Shown here in pieces: positions 7,141 through 14,616 of a stretch of DNA of 37,200 nt. Source of the stretch: CAZFZT01 sp964523675 (GTDB lineage: Bacteria; Planctomycetota; Phycisphaerae; Phycisphaerales; SM1A02); assembly GCA_964523675.1 (NCBI GenBank), contig CAZFZT010000030.1:1-37200 (forward strand). The letters are read 5' to 3'. Below the pieces are notes generated by a model. The model was not told the origin of the DNA. It searched no databases and saw only the letters and a program-made list of their open reading frames with translations. The number at the start of each line of letters is the position of its first letter. Position 1 is the first letter of the stretch. Made by a program: the position numbers and the translations under genes.

Positions 7141-8385
7141 TCACGCTTCATCATCCTTGCCATCAAACTCGAATGACTTTCGCGCAAGATACTGGGGCCG
7201 TCGCAGGCCGATGTTGAGGATCAACCCGACCATCAACCACCCAGCAACGAGACTCGACCCGCCGTAACTGACGAATGGCAGCGTGATGCCGGTGATTGGA
7301 AGGACGCCGATCGTCATGCCGGTATTGACGGTCATCTGGGCAGTGAGCAGCGCGACGATGCCAACCGCTACAAGGCGGCCAAACGGTTCCTTGCATTGTC
7401 CAGCCGTCAATATCCCGCCTACGGCGAACAGCGCGAACAACCCCCACGTGACCGCAGCGCCAATGACGCCCCAACGGCAGCAGATCACGGCGAAAATCAT
7501 GTCATTGTGCTTCTCCGGCAGTGCGTTGTACTCCAACAAATCCGCCGCGTGACTCTTGCCCACGCCGAACACACCGCCGGCACCGACCAGCGTCATGGCC
7601 CGCGCCCCTTGAAAGCCAAGGTCATCTTCGTAACGGGGATCGCCCTTCACCTGCGCGATCATTGCTTCGATCCTGCCTTTCTGGTGCGGCCGCAGGAATG
7701 GATACGTCATCGGTGCAAGCGACAGACCGAGAACGACGATCAGGATGATGTGCTTGAGTTTCGCGCCGGCAGCGATCATCATGGCGAAGAACGTGGGCAG
7801 GAAAACGAGCGCCGTTCCCAGGTCCGGCTCGACCAGAATCAGCACGAGCGGGATGAACGTGAGAATCAGCGGAATGAGCAGGCCGAAGAAGCGGCGGTAA
7901 TTCTTGCGATATCGGAGGTAGTTTGCCAGTGCGAGAATGTAGCCGATCTTCGCCAGCTCCGATGGCTGAAAGTCCATGACAATCAGATTGATCCACCGCC
8001 GCGCGCCGTTGCGCGGATGGACGATCGCTTCAGGCACGAAGGGGATGAGTACGAAGACGAGCATGCCCAGCACAATGAACATGAAGAAATACGCATACCG
8101 GTGAATCCATCGGTAATGCGGCGCAGCAACTGCGCCGGCAGCGATGAGGCCGAGAAGCAGGTGCGCGATCTGCTTCGCAGCGGATCCACTCGGCGTCTTT
8201 CCCACGCCTGAGATACCCGCAATGGCCACAATGCCGATGATGCTCAGAAGCACAGCAGCCAGCACGCACCACCAGCCCGTATTCCAGAACTGCACGCGGG
8301 GCTTGTGCAGATCACGCGCCTGGTCGTGCAGCGTGCGAGCTGTGTAGCGTTCTCGGATGTCTGGATGGGCCTGTACAGTCGTCAA
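7141..8385 (-). CDS. rodA: rod-shape peptidoglycan glycosyltransferase RodA
   Basis: SEDS-family integral membrane glycosyltransferase that polymerises lipid II during cell elongation together with PBP2. The 414 residues show about ten hydrophobic helices, an N-terminal cytoplasmic stretch of about 35 residues, the loop NGARRWINLIVMDFQPSE (RW and QPSE are SEDS landmarks), LVEPDLGTALVF, containing the catalytic Asp region of the family, and the C-terminal GITLPFVSYGGSS signature. ATG 8385 overlaps the mrdA stop by four bases (ATGA), so translation is probably coupled. mrdA directly upstream favours RodA over FtsW or SpoVE. Presence of mrdA/rodA implies classical peptidoglycan growth in this organism. 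Confidence 0.95.
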   Translation of the reverse strand: MTTVQAHPDIRERYTARTLHDQARDLHKPRVQFWNTGWWCVLAAVLLSIIGIVAIAGISGVGKTPSGSAAKQIAHLLLGLIAAGAVAAPHYRWIHRYAYFFMFIVLGMLVFVLIPFVPEAIVHPRNGARRWINLIVMDFQPSELAKIGYILALANYLRYRKNYRRFFGLLIPLILTFIPLVLILVEPDLGTALVFLPTFFAMMIAAGAKLKHIILIVVLGLSLAPMTYPFLRPHQKGRIEAMIAQVKGDPRYEDDLGFQGARAMTLVGAGGVFGVGKSHAADLLEYNALPEKHNDMIFAVICCRWGVIGAAVTWGLFALFAVGGILTAGQCKEPFGRLVAVGIVALLTAQMTVNTGMTIGVLPITGITLPFVSYGGSSLVAGWLMVGLILNIGLRRPQYLARKSFEFDGKDDEA

Positions 8386-10748
8386 TGGACAGCCCTCGCT
8401 GCGAGCTGCGCGTTTGCGCCCGAAAGATATCCCTCATGCTGGAGTGCGCGGATAATCTGATTTGCAATGGGTCCGGAGACGCGCCCTCCGGACCCGCCGT
8501 ATTCCACCAGCACTGCAATTGCGTGTGTCGGCTTTCTCGTTTCTGAAGGACCGACCAGACCGACGAACCAGGCATGGGAAAGACCTGAGAGCGATGAATC
8601 AGTTTCACCGTCGCCGGTCGTGTCAACCGGGAGCGGGGGCGCCTGCGCTGTTCCAGTCTTGGCCCACACAACGACGTTCGGCGCATTGATGATGCGGTCG
8701 GGTTGAATTGAGGCATCGTCATAACGGATCTGGTAACCGGTTCCATGCGGTTCCGACACTGATTGGCGCAGCCCTTCAAGGATCGCTTGAACAAGATGCT
8801 GAGGCAGGCGCACCTCGTCGCGCTGTGCTCCAGCGGATTCCATCACTTGGCTTCGGAGGTCTCTCGAGACGAGCGTCGCATCGCGCACCAGGCCGCCGCG
8901 CGCGATCATCGCATAGGCGTTGGCCGCTTGGAGCGGTGTCCATGTGACCATGGGGCCCTGGCCGATTCCTGCAAAGACGGTGGCGGCATTCACGCCGCCG
9001 TCGCGGCGAAGTTCAGCCAGCATCTTCGGTGAAGGCAGAACCTGGCCCGAGCTTTCCCCGAGGCCACGTCCCGTCCTCAGTCCCACATCCAGTGCCGAAC
9101 CCAATCCGAACCGTGAGAACCACTGCGACAACTTCTGCATGCCCAGCCAATCGGCGAGCGTGTAGAAATAAATGTTGCAGGAACGAGCAAGTGCTTCCTC
9201 CGCGCGCAGACTGCCATGCGTCGTCAGTCCGTAACGATCACGATAAATCCAGCATCGGCCTGCGTTCTGGATGTGCTCCCAGTAGTGCCCGGTGCACTGA
9301 ATCGGCGCATGGATGTCATGCACGCCCTCCATGACCGCAGCAGTCAACACCAGCGGCTTGATGATTGAACCCGGCGGATAGACGCCTTCGGCTGCACGGT
9401 TGATCCAGGGATTGTCAACCAGCCGTCGCGACTCGCTTATGCGATTGCCCATGGCCATCGTCGGCATCGACACCATCGCCAGCACCTCGCCGCTGCTGAC
9501 GTCAAGAACAACCGCGGAGGCATTGAGCGGCCGGCCAATCGGCATGGCGGGGCTGTTGGCATGCCAGGGCTGAACGCGCGTCAGGCCGTACTCATGTGAA
9601 AGAATGGCCTGGATGCGCGCCTGGAGCATGATGTCCAGTGTGACCTGAAGGTCATCCCCCGGCACGGGTTCGATGCGCTCCTGCACATATGCGCCTTCTG
9701 CTGTGCGGCGCTCTGTGACCATCCCGCGCTTGCCGCGCAGCAATGACTCAAATGCCGCTTCGAGGCCGCGTGAACCGACTTCATCACCAATGCGGTAGCC
9801 GCCTAAATCGATGGTTTCTGCCGTCTCATCGATGAACGGACGGGTGCGCAATTCCTCAGCGTTGACCTCATCGCGCATGGTCCCGATGAGGTGATCCGCA
9901 ACGCCTTCCACCTGAAGTCGCAGAGTCGCGCCCTCGTGTGCCTGTAGTGGCTTCGGCAAGCCGCTTGCCGGCCCACGATCGAGAACGACTTCCAACTCAA
10001 GCCACGGCTGAATACGTGCATGCGACGGCATCACGTGAACAAGGCCGTCATCGCCCACAGCTTGCGCCATCTTCTGAAACTCAAACGCGACTTCATCGCT
10101 CACGCGCGGCAGGATGACGTGCGGCTGGCGATGTTCAAGCAGCGGCCTCGGTTTGAACGTGCTCGATGGCTCGCCTTGTGCATCGTCGTCGGCATGTTCA
10201 CCGAATCGGCGCATCCATGCCTGACGCTGCTGCTCCCAGACAACGGCGGACCTGCGCTGCAACTGAGCGCGGATGAGATTTCGTCGTCGCTCGATCTCAT
10301 CTTCGTCGATGCCGCCAAGCCGCTCCATCGCCTCCCAGAGTGCTTCGATGCGCTCCTTCCATTGCGGCAGGACTTGGGCAATAAGTTCATCGCGGGCCTC
10401 AGGGCCGAGCGTGTTCCACTGCAAGCGGCCGATTTCCTTCCGTGCCTGCGCCGCTGCTCTCTCTAGAGCCCAGGTGCCGGTGATGACCTCGTAACTCAGC
10501 GCGATGTCGTAGCTCGGCCGATCTTCCGCAAGAATGCGACCTTTTCGATCCAGGATGCGCCCGCGATGCGTCGGCAGATACGTGCGCCGATCCAGCCGCG
10601 ACTCGGCCTCAGCCCGGCGATCGGCCCCTTCCACCACCGACAAGCGCACGATCTGCGCAGTCAGGCCCGAAAGAACCAGCCCGATCGTCGCTGCGATCAG
10701 CAGCAGCCGCCGATGGAACATGCTCGGAATGAGTCGCCGCGAATCCAT
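8382..10748 (-). CDS. mrdA: penicillin-binding protein 2 (transpeptidase MrdA)
   Basis: Class B penicillin-binding protein that cross-links peptidoglycan in the elongasome, anchored in the inner membrane and acting in the periplasm. The protein has 788 residues from ATG 10748. One transmembrane segment lies near residues 13-34. The dimerisation domain starts at about 55 with THRGRILDRKGRILAEDRPSY. The transpeptidase domain has the SxxK motif SIIK at 461-464 (nucleophile Ser461), SCN at 523-525 and KTG at 697-699. It is longer than usual (E. coli PBP2 has 633 residues). The excess is mainly a charged, helical stretch at about 95-200 with a low-complexity part near 185-200. Upstream open frame is rejected because the hydrophobic anchor follows ATG 10748. 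It overlaps rodA by ATGA. Confidence 0.96.
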   Translation of the reverse strand: MDSRRLIPSMFHRRLLLIAATIGLVLSGLTAQIVRLSVVEGADRRAEAESRLDRRTYLPTHRGRILDRKGRILAEDRPSYDIALSYEVITGTWALERAAAQARKEIGRLQWNTLGPEARDELIAQVLPQWKERIEALWEAMERLGGIDEDEIERRRNLIRAQLQRRSAVVWEQQRQAWMRRFGEHADDDAQGEPSSTFKPRPLLEHRQPHVILPRVSDEVAFEFQKMAQAVGDDGLVHVMPSHARIQPWLELEVVLDRGPASGLPKPLQAHEGATLRLQVEGVADHLIGTMRDEVNAEELRTRPFIDETAETIDLGGYRIGDEVGSRGLEAAFESLLRGKRGMVTERRTAEGAYVQERIEPVPGDDLQVTLDIMLQARIQAILSHEYGLTRVQPWHANSPAMPIGRPLNASAVVLDVSSGEVLAMVSMPTMAMGNRISESRRLVDNPWINRAAEGVYPPGSIIKPLVLTAAVMEGVHDIHAPIQCTGHYWEHIQNAGRCWIYRDRYGLTTHGSLRAEEALARSCNIYFYTLADWLGMQKLSQWFSRFGLGSALDVGLRTGRGLGESSGQVLPSPKMLAELRRDGGVNAATVFAGIGQGPMVTWTPLQAANAYAMIARGGLVRDATLVSRDLRSQVMESAGAQRDEVRLPQHLVQAILEGLRQSVSEPHGTGYQIRYDDASIQPDRIINAPNVVVWAKTGTAQAPPLPVDTTGDGETDSSLSGLSHAWFVGLVGPSETRKPTHAIAVLVEYGGSGGRVSGPIANQIIRALQHEGYLSGANAQLAARAVH

Positions 10749-11044
10749 AGGTGCATTATCGGCGATTCGGTGATATCGAGCAGACGAAGGGCAAGTGAAT
10801 CTTACCGGATGGGCCCAGCATCGTTTCGCCTGGCCGCGCAGCACACATGTATCGGTGCTTGACAAAGAATCACAACGCGGCGAGGATGCGCTCGCCCCCC
10901 TCGGAAGCGCCCGGCCGTGAGTCTACTCCGGCCGGGCGACTTTTTCGTTCATGCGCAGCGGGCCTCGTCAGCGCGAACAATAACGGCGCGCTGCAATCGG
11001 TGGATCAAGGCGCAGTGACGAAAGTCGGAAGAAAATCGGCGGTG
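10749..11044. other. gap between metK and mrdA
   Basis: This 296-bp stretch has no convincing gene on either strand. It contains a strong hairpin followed by a T-run that would stop rightward transcripts (10908-10945), although both flanking genes run leftward. A TTGACA word is at 10859-10864, but without a matching -10 box. Confidence 0.6.
10908..10945 (+). terminator. intrinsic terminator facing rightward, with no gene assigned
   Basis: The perfect 10-bp stem cgcccggccg (10908-10917) pairs with 10929-10938 around an 11-base loop, followed by ac and five T (10941-10945). The T-run lies only on the plus-strand side, so it would end a rightward transcript. Confidence 0.7.
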
Positions 11045-12262
11045 CTATGCAATCGCCGCGGCAACTTGTTCGGCCGCCTTTTTCAGCGCTGCCGCTTTGT
11101 CGGTCTTTTCCCATGTGAAGGTGCCGGGGCCGCCTTCGCCGGGTTCGCGGCCGAAGTGGCCGTGGTGGCTTGTGCAGCGGTAGATCGGCTTTTTCAGGTC
11201 GAGCGATTCGATGATGCCGCGCGGCGTCAGTCTGAAGTGTTCGCGAATCAACCGGCTGATCGCCGCCTCCTCAATCTTGGCAGTGCCTTGGCAATCAACG
11301 TGTACTGAAGTAGGTTCCGCCACGCCGATCGCATACGAAAGTTGCACTTCGCAGACATCCGCAAGTTCGGCAGCAACAACGTTCTTGGCGATGTACCGCG
11401 CCATGTACGCTGCGGAGCGATCGACTTTCGACGGATCCTTGCCGGAGAACGCGCCGCCGCCGTGACGGCCTCGGCCACCGTACGTGTCCACAATGATCTT
11501 GCGGCCGGTGAGACCGCAATCGCCCTGTGGGCCGCCGATCTCGAACTGGCCGGTGGGGTTGACGTGAATCTTGATGTTCTCGTTCCACCAACCGTCGCCG
11601 AGGGAACTGAGCACCGGCTTGAAGATATGCTCGATCACTTGCTGCTTGAGTTCGGCCTGCTTGGCCGGGCCGTTCCATTCCGGGCCGTGCTGCGTCGACA
11701 TCACGAGCGTATCGACGCGCTGCGGGACGTTGTCTTCGCTGTACTCGATGGTGACTTGGCTCTTGGCGTCGGGGCGCAGGTGCGGAATGATGTCCTGCAG
11801 CCGAACCTCGGCCTGTCGCGCCACCAGTTTGTGCGACAGATCGATGGCAAGCGGCATCAGCGATGGTGTTTCACGGCAGGCAAATCCGAACATCATCCCT
11901 TGGTCGCCAGCGCCCTGATCTTTCTGCGCAGCAGCATCATCATTGACTCCGCGTGCAATGTCCGGGCTTTGCTGACCAAGACAAACCATGACGGCACAAC
12001 TCTTCCCGTCGAATCCCTTCGCACCGTGGTCATAGCCAATATCGAGCACGACGTTGCGTACGATGTGTGGGATATCGACATAGCCGTTGCACGTAACTTC
12101 ACCCGCGATGACTGCCATCCCTGTCGCCACCATCGTTTCGCATGCCACGCGCGAGTTCGGATCCTCGGCAAGCATGGCATCGAGAATGGCGTCGGAAATC
12201 TGATCGGCGACCTTGTCAGGGTGGCCCATGGAAACGGATTCGGAGGTGAAGAGGTAGGACAT
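11045..12262 (-). CDS. metK: S-adenosylmethionine synthetase
   Basis: Makes S-adenosylmethionine from methionine and ATP in the cytoplasm; needs Mg and K. The 405-residue length is close to normal. From ATG 12262 it begins MSYLFTSESVSMGHPDKVADQ, with the catalytic His and Asp of the GHPDK motif. GAGDQGMMFGFA (the methionine/ATP-binding loop) and the phosphate-binding loop GGGAFSGKDPSKVDRS are present, as is HVNPTGQFEIGGPQGDCGLTGRK. The frame is open for about 80 codons upstream, but nothing conserved is seen there. A candidate sigma-70 promoter lies about 130 bases upstream, leaving a structured leader of about 120 bases. It diverges from the subtilisin gene. The leader matches no SAM riboswitch class that I could recognise. 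Confidence 0.97.
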   Translation of the reverse strand: MSYLFTSESVSMGHPDKVADQISDAILDAMLAEDPNSRVACETMVATGMAVIAGEVTCNGYVDIPHIVRNVVLDIGYDHGAKGFDGKSCAVMVCLGQQSPDIARGVNDDAAAQKDQGAGDQGMMFGFACRETPSLMPLAIDLSHKLVARQAEVRLQDIIPHLRPDAKSQVTIEYSEDNVPQRVDTLVMSTQHGPEWNGPAKQAELKQQVIEHIFKPVLSSLGDGWWNENIKIHVNPTGQFEIGGPQGDCGLTGRKIIVDTYGGRGRHGGGAFSGKDPSKVDRSAAYMARYIAKNVVAAELADVCEVQLSYAIGVAEPTSVHVDCQGTAKIEEAAISRLIREHFRLTPRGIIESLDLKKPIYRCTSHHGHFGREPGEGGPGTFTWEKTDKAAALKKAAEQVAAAIA

Positions 12263-12595
12263 GGGGGTGCAGAGAGGACGGTTGCAGTTCAGTTTGTTAT
12301 CGGCCGCCATGATGGTGCATCGCGTCAGCGGAGCCACATGGCTGAAAGCCGCCTTGATTCGTTCATCCGGATCATTGGATGAAGCAGAAACAGTGTACAC
12401 GACTCTCTGCCGCACGGCAACAGAAGCCGGTAATCGCTTTCCCGTACAATTCGAGCCCTTCTGAATGTGCCGGTTCTGCGGCGTGAGCGAACCGAACACG
12501 ACCCTTTTGCGGATTCAGTTGGGACATACCTTCCAAACCCGCTGTATTCTTGCATCGGGAAGCGGAATCGACAGTTTCCACGTAATCAGGAGAGA
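12263..12595. other. divergent metK / subtilisin intergenic region
   Basis: A 333-bp gap. It holds a candidate metK promoter and leader hairpins: ttcatcc/ggatgaa at 12362-12383 with an 8-base loop, and a second nested hairpin near 12317-12347. On the other side an AGGAGA ribosome site precedes the protease start. No gene is seen. Confidence 0.6.
12392..12420 (-). promoter_or_regulatory. candidate sigma-70 promoter of metK
   Basis: On the minus strand TTGCCG (12420-12415), a 17-base spacer, then TACACT (12397-12392). Transcription would start near 12385, just before the ttcatcc/ggatgaa hairpin, giving a leader of about 120 bases. Confidence 0.45.
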
Positions 12596-14365
12596 ATGAG
12601 AAGGATGAGCCGACACTTGCTGGCATTGGGATTGTCTGGGGCTGGGCTCATTGCATTCGCGGCCGCACTCGGCGCAGCCAATCGGCCGCTGGAACGCAAT
12701 CGCGCGGTGGATCGGCTCGAGGTTCAAGCGAAGCCGGGCGGAGAGTTCAACCAGGCCCAACCGGCTGCGCCCCCAGCGCTGGATGTCTTCGGCGGTGTCG
12801 CCTCCACGCATGTCATCGTGCGCACCGCACCGCAGGTGGAGCCATGGTTCCTCGACGACGGACGGTGGACATTCATCCGGCAACCTGAAGTCAACAGAAC
12901 CGGAGTCGAACAGGTTCAGCAATCCACGCTTGATGCAGTTGAGCTTGAGTTTGCCGCAACGCTCGAAGCCAACGGCATCACTTCAGTTCGTCCGGCATTC
13001 GCCAATCCGGCACAGAATGAAATGCTTGCAGAGCAGTTCGGCCTCAATCGCTACTACGTGCTCAACGTCCCGCGTGGCACGAACACGCCCGCACTCGTCC
13101 AATCGCTGCGGAGTGCCATCCCCGCTGGGTATTTTGAGACGATTGAACTCGACGGCGTCGGCGGGGTGGCTGGAACAGTGCCCAACGACCCCCAGTTCGC
13201 GAACCAATACGGTTTGTTCAATGACGGACAGGCGCTCGGTCAGGCGAATGCGTTGGGCAACGGCTGCGGCACGATTCTGGTAGGAACTCCGGGTGCAGAC
13301 ATCGGCATTGTTGACGCATGGGATATCTCGACTGGATCGGATGATCTGGTCATTGCGGTCCTCGACAGCGGGTTGCATCCCCATGTTGATTTAGCAGGGC
13401 GAACGCTGCCGGGACACAATGTCTTTTCCTGTTGCTTTGGAGGCAACTCATGCGAATCGACCTACCCCAATCAGCAGGCGTGTCAGATCGCTGGCGGAAC
13501 GTGGGTCGGCTATGACAATACGGTCGACGGCTGCAGTTCCCATGGCACACATGTCAGCGGCATCATTGCAGCGAACCCCGATAATGATCTTGGCATGGCT
13601 GGGATCACATGGCAGGGGAGGGTGGTTCCCGTTGTTGTCGTCAATGGCTGCTTCGGTCTGGAGATTGACGTTGCAGCAGGTCTGATCTGGGCGGCGGATC
13701 AGGGCGTCGATGTCATCAACATGTCGTTGCAGTATTACACCGGTTCAGCCGCGCTGCATAGCGCCGTGCAATACGCACGCGCATCGGGCGCGGTGTTGAT
13801 TGCAGCTTCCGGCAATTTTCAGTCGGTCGTCGCATTCCCTGCGCGATGGCCGGAAACGATCACGGTGGGCGCAACGAACAATCGTGATCTGAACTGGGTG
13901 CCTTCCAATTCTGGACCTGAGGTCGACGTCTCTGCACCAGGCGAATGCGTTCGGTCGTTGAACTTCTCGACGCTCTACACCGATAAGAGCGGAACGTCGT
14001 TTGCAGCCCCTCATGTTTCCGGAACCGTCGCGCTGATGCTCGCGCTCGATCCATCGCTGACCCACGATGACATTCAAGACATTCTTGAGCAGACTGCGGA
14101 TGATCTCGGCCCGCCGGGCTGGGATGCAGTGTTTGGCGAGGGGCGCATCAATGCGCATGCCGCGCTGCTCGAAGTCCAGGCAGGAATCAGTATCGTTGGC
14201 GATCTCAACGGCGATCAGGTTGTCGGAGTTGCGGACCTCCTTCTGATACTGGCCGCATGGGGTGATTGCGCGGAGTGTGGCCCCGAAGTCTGTCCGGCAG
14301 ACCTCACCAACGATTGCAGCGTCGGCGTGGCGGACTTACTCATCTTGCTGTCCAATTGGGGCTGA
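12596..14365 (+). CDS. secreted subtilisin-family (S8) protease with dockerin-like tail
   Basis: A 589-residue secreted serine endopeptidase. A signal peptide (residues 1-28, RHLLALGLSGAGLIAFAAALGAA) is followed by a propeptide-like region (60-190) and the S8 catalytic domain (about 195-525). The triad is Asp257 (VIAVLDSGLHPHVD), His316 (SSHGTHVSGIIA) and Ser468 (SGTSFAAPHVSG), with oxyanion Asn407 (AASGN). A cysteine-rich insertion lies between the Asp and His motifs (residues 279-313: CC, C, C, C). The C-terminus (534-589) has two EF-hand-like dockerin repeats, GDLNGDQVVGVADLLL and ADLTNDCSVGVADLLI, ending WG. ATG 12596 has AGGAGA 4-5 bases upstream; ATG 12605 is an alternative. It stands alone, divergent from metK. 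Such tails are common on planctomycete secreted proteins; their role in anchoring or sorting is not settled. Confidence 0.94.
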   Translation: MRRMSRHLLALGLSGAGLIAFAAALGAANRPLERNRAVDRLEVQAKPGGEFNQAQPAAPPALDVFGGVASTHVIVRTAPQVEPWFLDDGRWTFIRQPEVNRTGVEQVQQSTLDAVELEFAATLEANGITSVRPAFANPAQNEMLAEQFGLNRYYVLNVPRGTNTPALVQSLRSAIPAGYFETIELDGVGGVAGTVPNDPQFANQYGLFNDGQALGQANALGNGCGTILVGTPGADIGIVDAWDISTGSDDLVIAVLDSGLHPHVDLAGRTLPGHNVFSCCFGGNSCESTYPNQQACQIAGGTWVGYDNTVDGCSSHGTHVSGIIAANPDNDLGMAGITWQGRVVPVVVVNGCFGLEIDVAAGLIWAADQGVDVINMSLQYYTGSAALHSAVQYARASGAVLIAASGNFQSVVAFPARWPETITVGATNNRDLNWVPSNSGPEVDVSAPGECVRSLNFSTLYTDKSGTSFAAPHVSGTVALMLALDPSLTHDDIQDILEQTADDLGPPGWDAVFGEGRINAHAALLEVQAGISIVGDLNGDQVVGVADLLLILAAWGDCAECGPEVCPADLTNDCSVGVADLLILLSNWG

Positions 14366-14413
14366 TAGAGGCAGGCGGCGGCGACTGAATTCGCTGCTGG
14401 ATACCATTTTGCC

Positions 14414-14599
14414 ATGATGAGGCCACTGCTCGCGATCTGCACGCATTCTTCACGCATGCTGCGTCCTCCCGAGTGGATCGATGACAACTTCGTCGGCATG
14501 GTCTTCCAAGACCTCACGCAACTCGACAACGATCCGCTCCTCGATTGCGCGCACGGATTCATCACAGGCAAGTCGCCCGTGCAAACAAAGAGCCAATAG
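14414..14599 (+). CDS. possible small hypothetical protein
   Basis: A 61-residue frame in the gap between the protease and kinase A. Its third codon positions are mostly G or C, as in the real genes here, and it begins with two ATG codons. It matches nothing I recognise (for example PEWIDDNFVGMVFQDL). The last codons, ITGKSPVQTKSQ and the stop, lie inside repeat words (acaggcaagtcgcccgtg and gccaatagccaatag). It may be a gene whose end was replaced by a repeat insertion, or it may not be a gene. No clear ribosome site is seen. Confidence 0.3.
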   Translation: MMRPLLAICTHSSRMLRPPEWIDDNFVGMVFQDLTQLDNDPLLDCAHGFITGKSPVQTKSQ

Positions 14600-14610
14600 C
14601 CAATAGCCGC
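14564..14610. repeat. REP-like half-element followed by GCCAATA repeat
   Basis: acaggcaagtcgcccgtgc (14564-14582) resembles the palindromes found inside kinase A. It is followed by gccaatagccaatagccgc (14592-14610), a word that recurs in inverted form elsewhere in the window. Confidence 0.55.
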
Positions 14611-14616
14611 TCGCCA

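Noticed and set aside
7396..8211. Long rightward open frame of 271 codons opposite rodA
   Set aside because: Its product is a highly charged composition typical of a GC-rich antisense frame, and it lies wholly inside a certain rodA.
11342..12382. Rightward open frame of 346 codons opposite metK
   Set aside because: Antisense shadow of metK with no recognisable domain or ribosome site.
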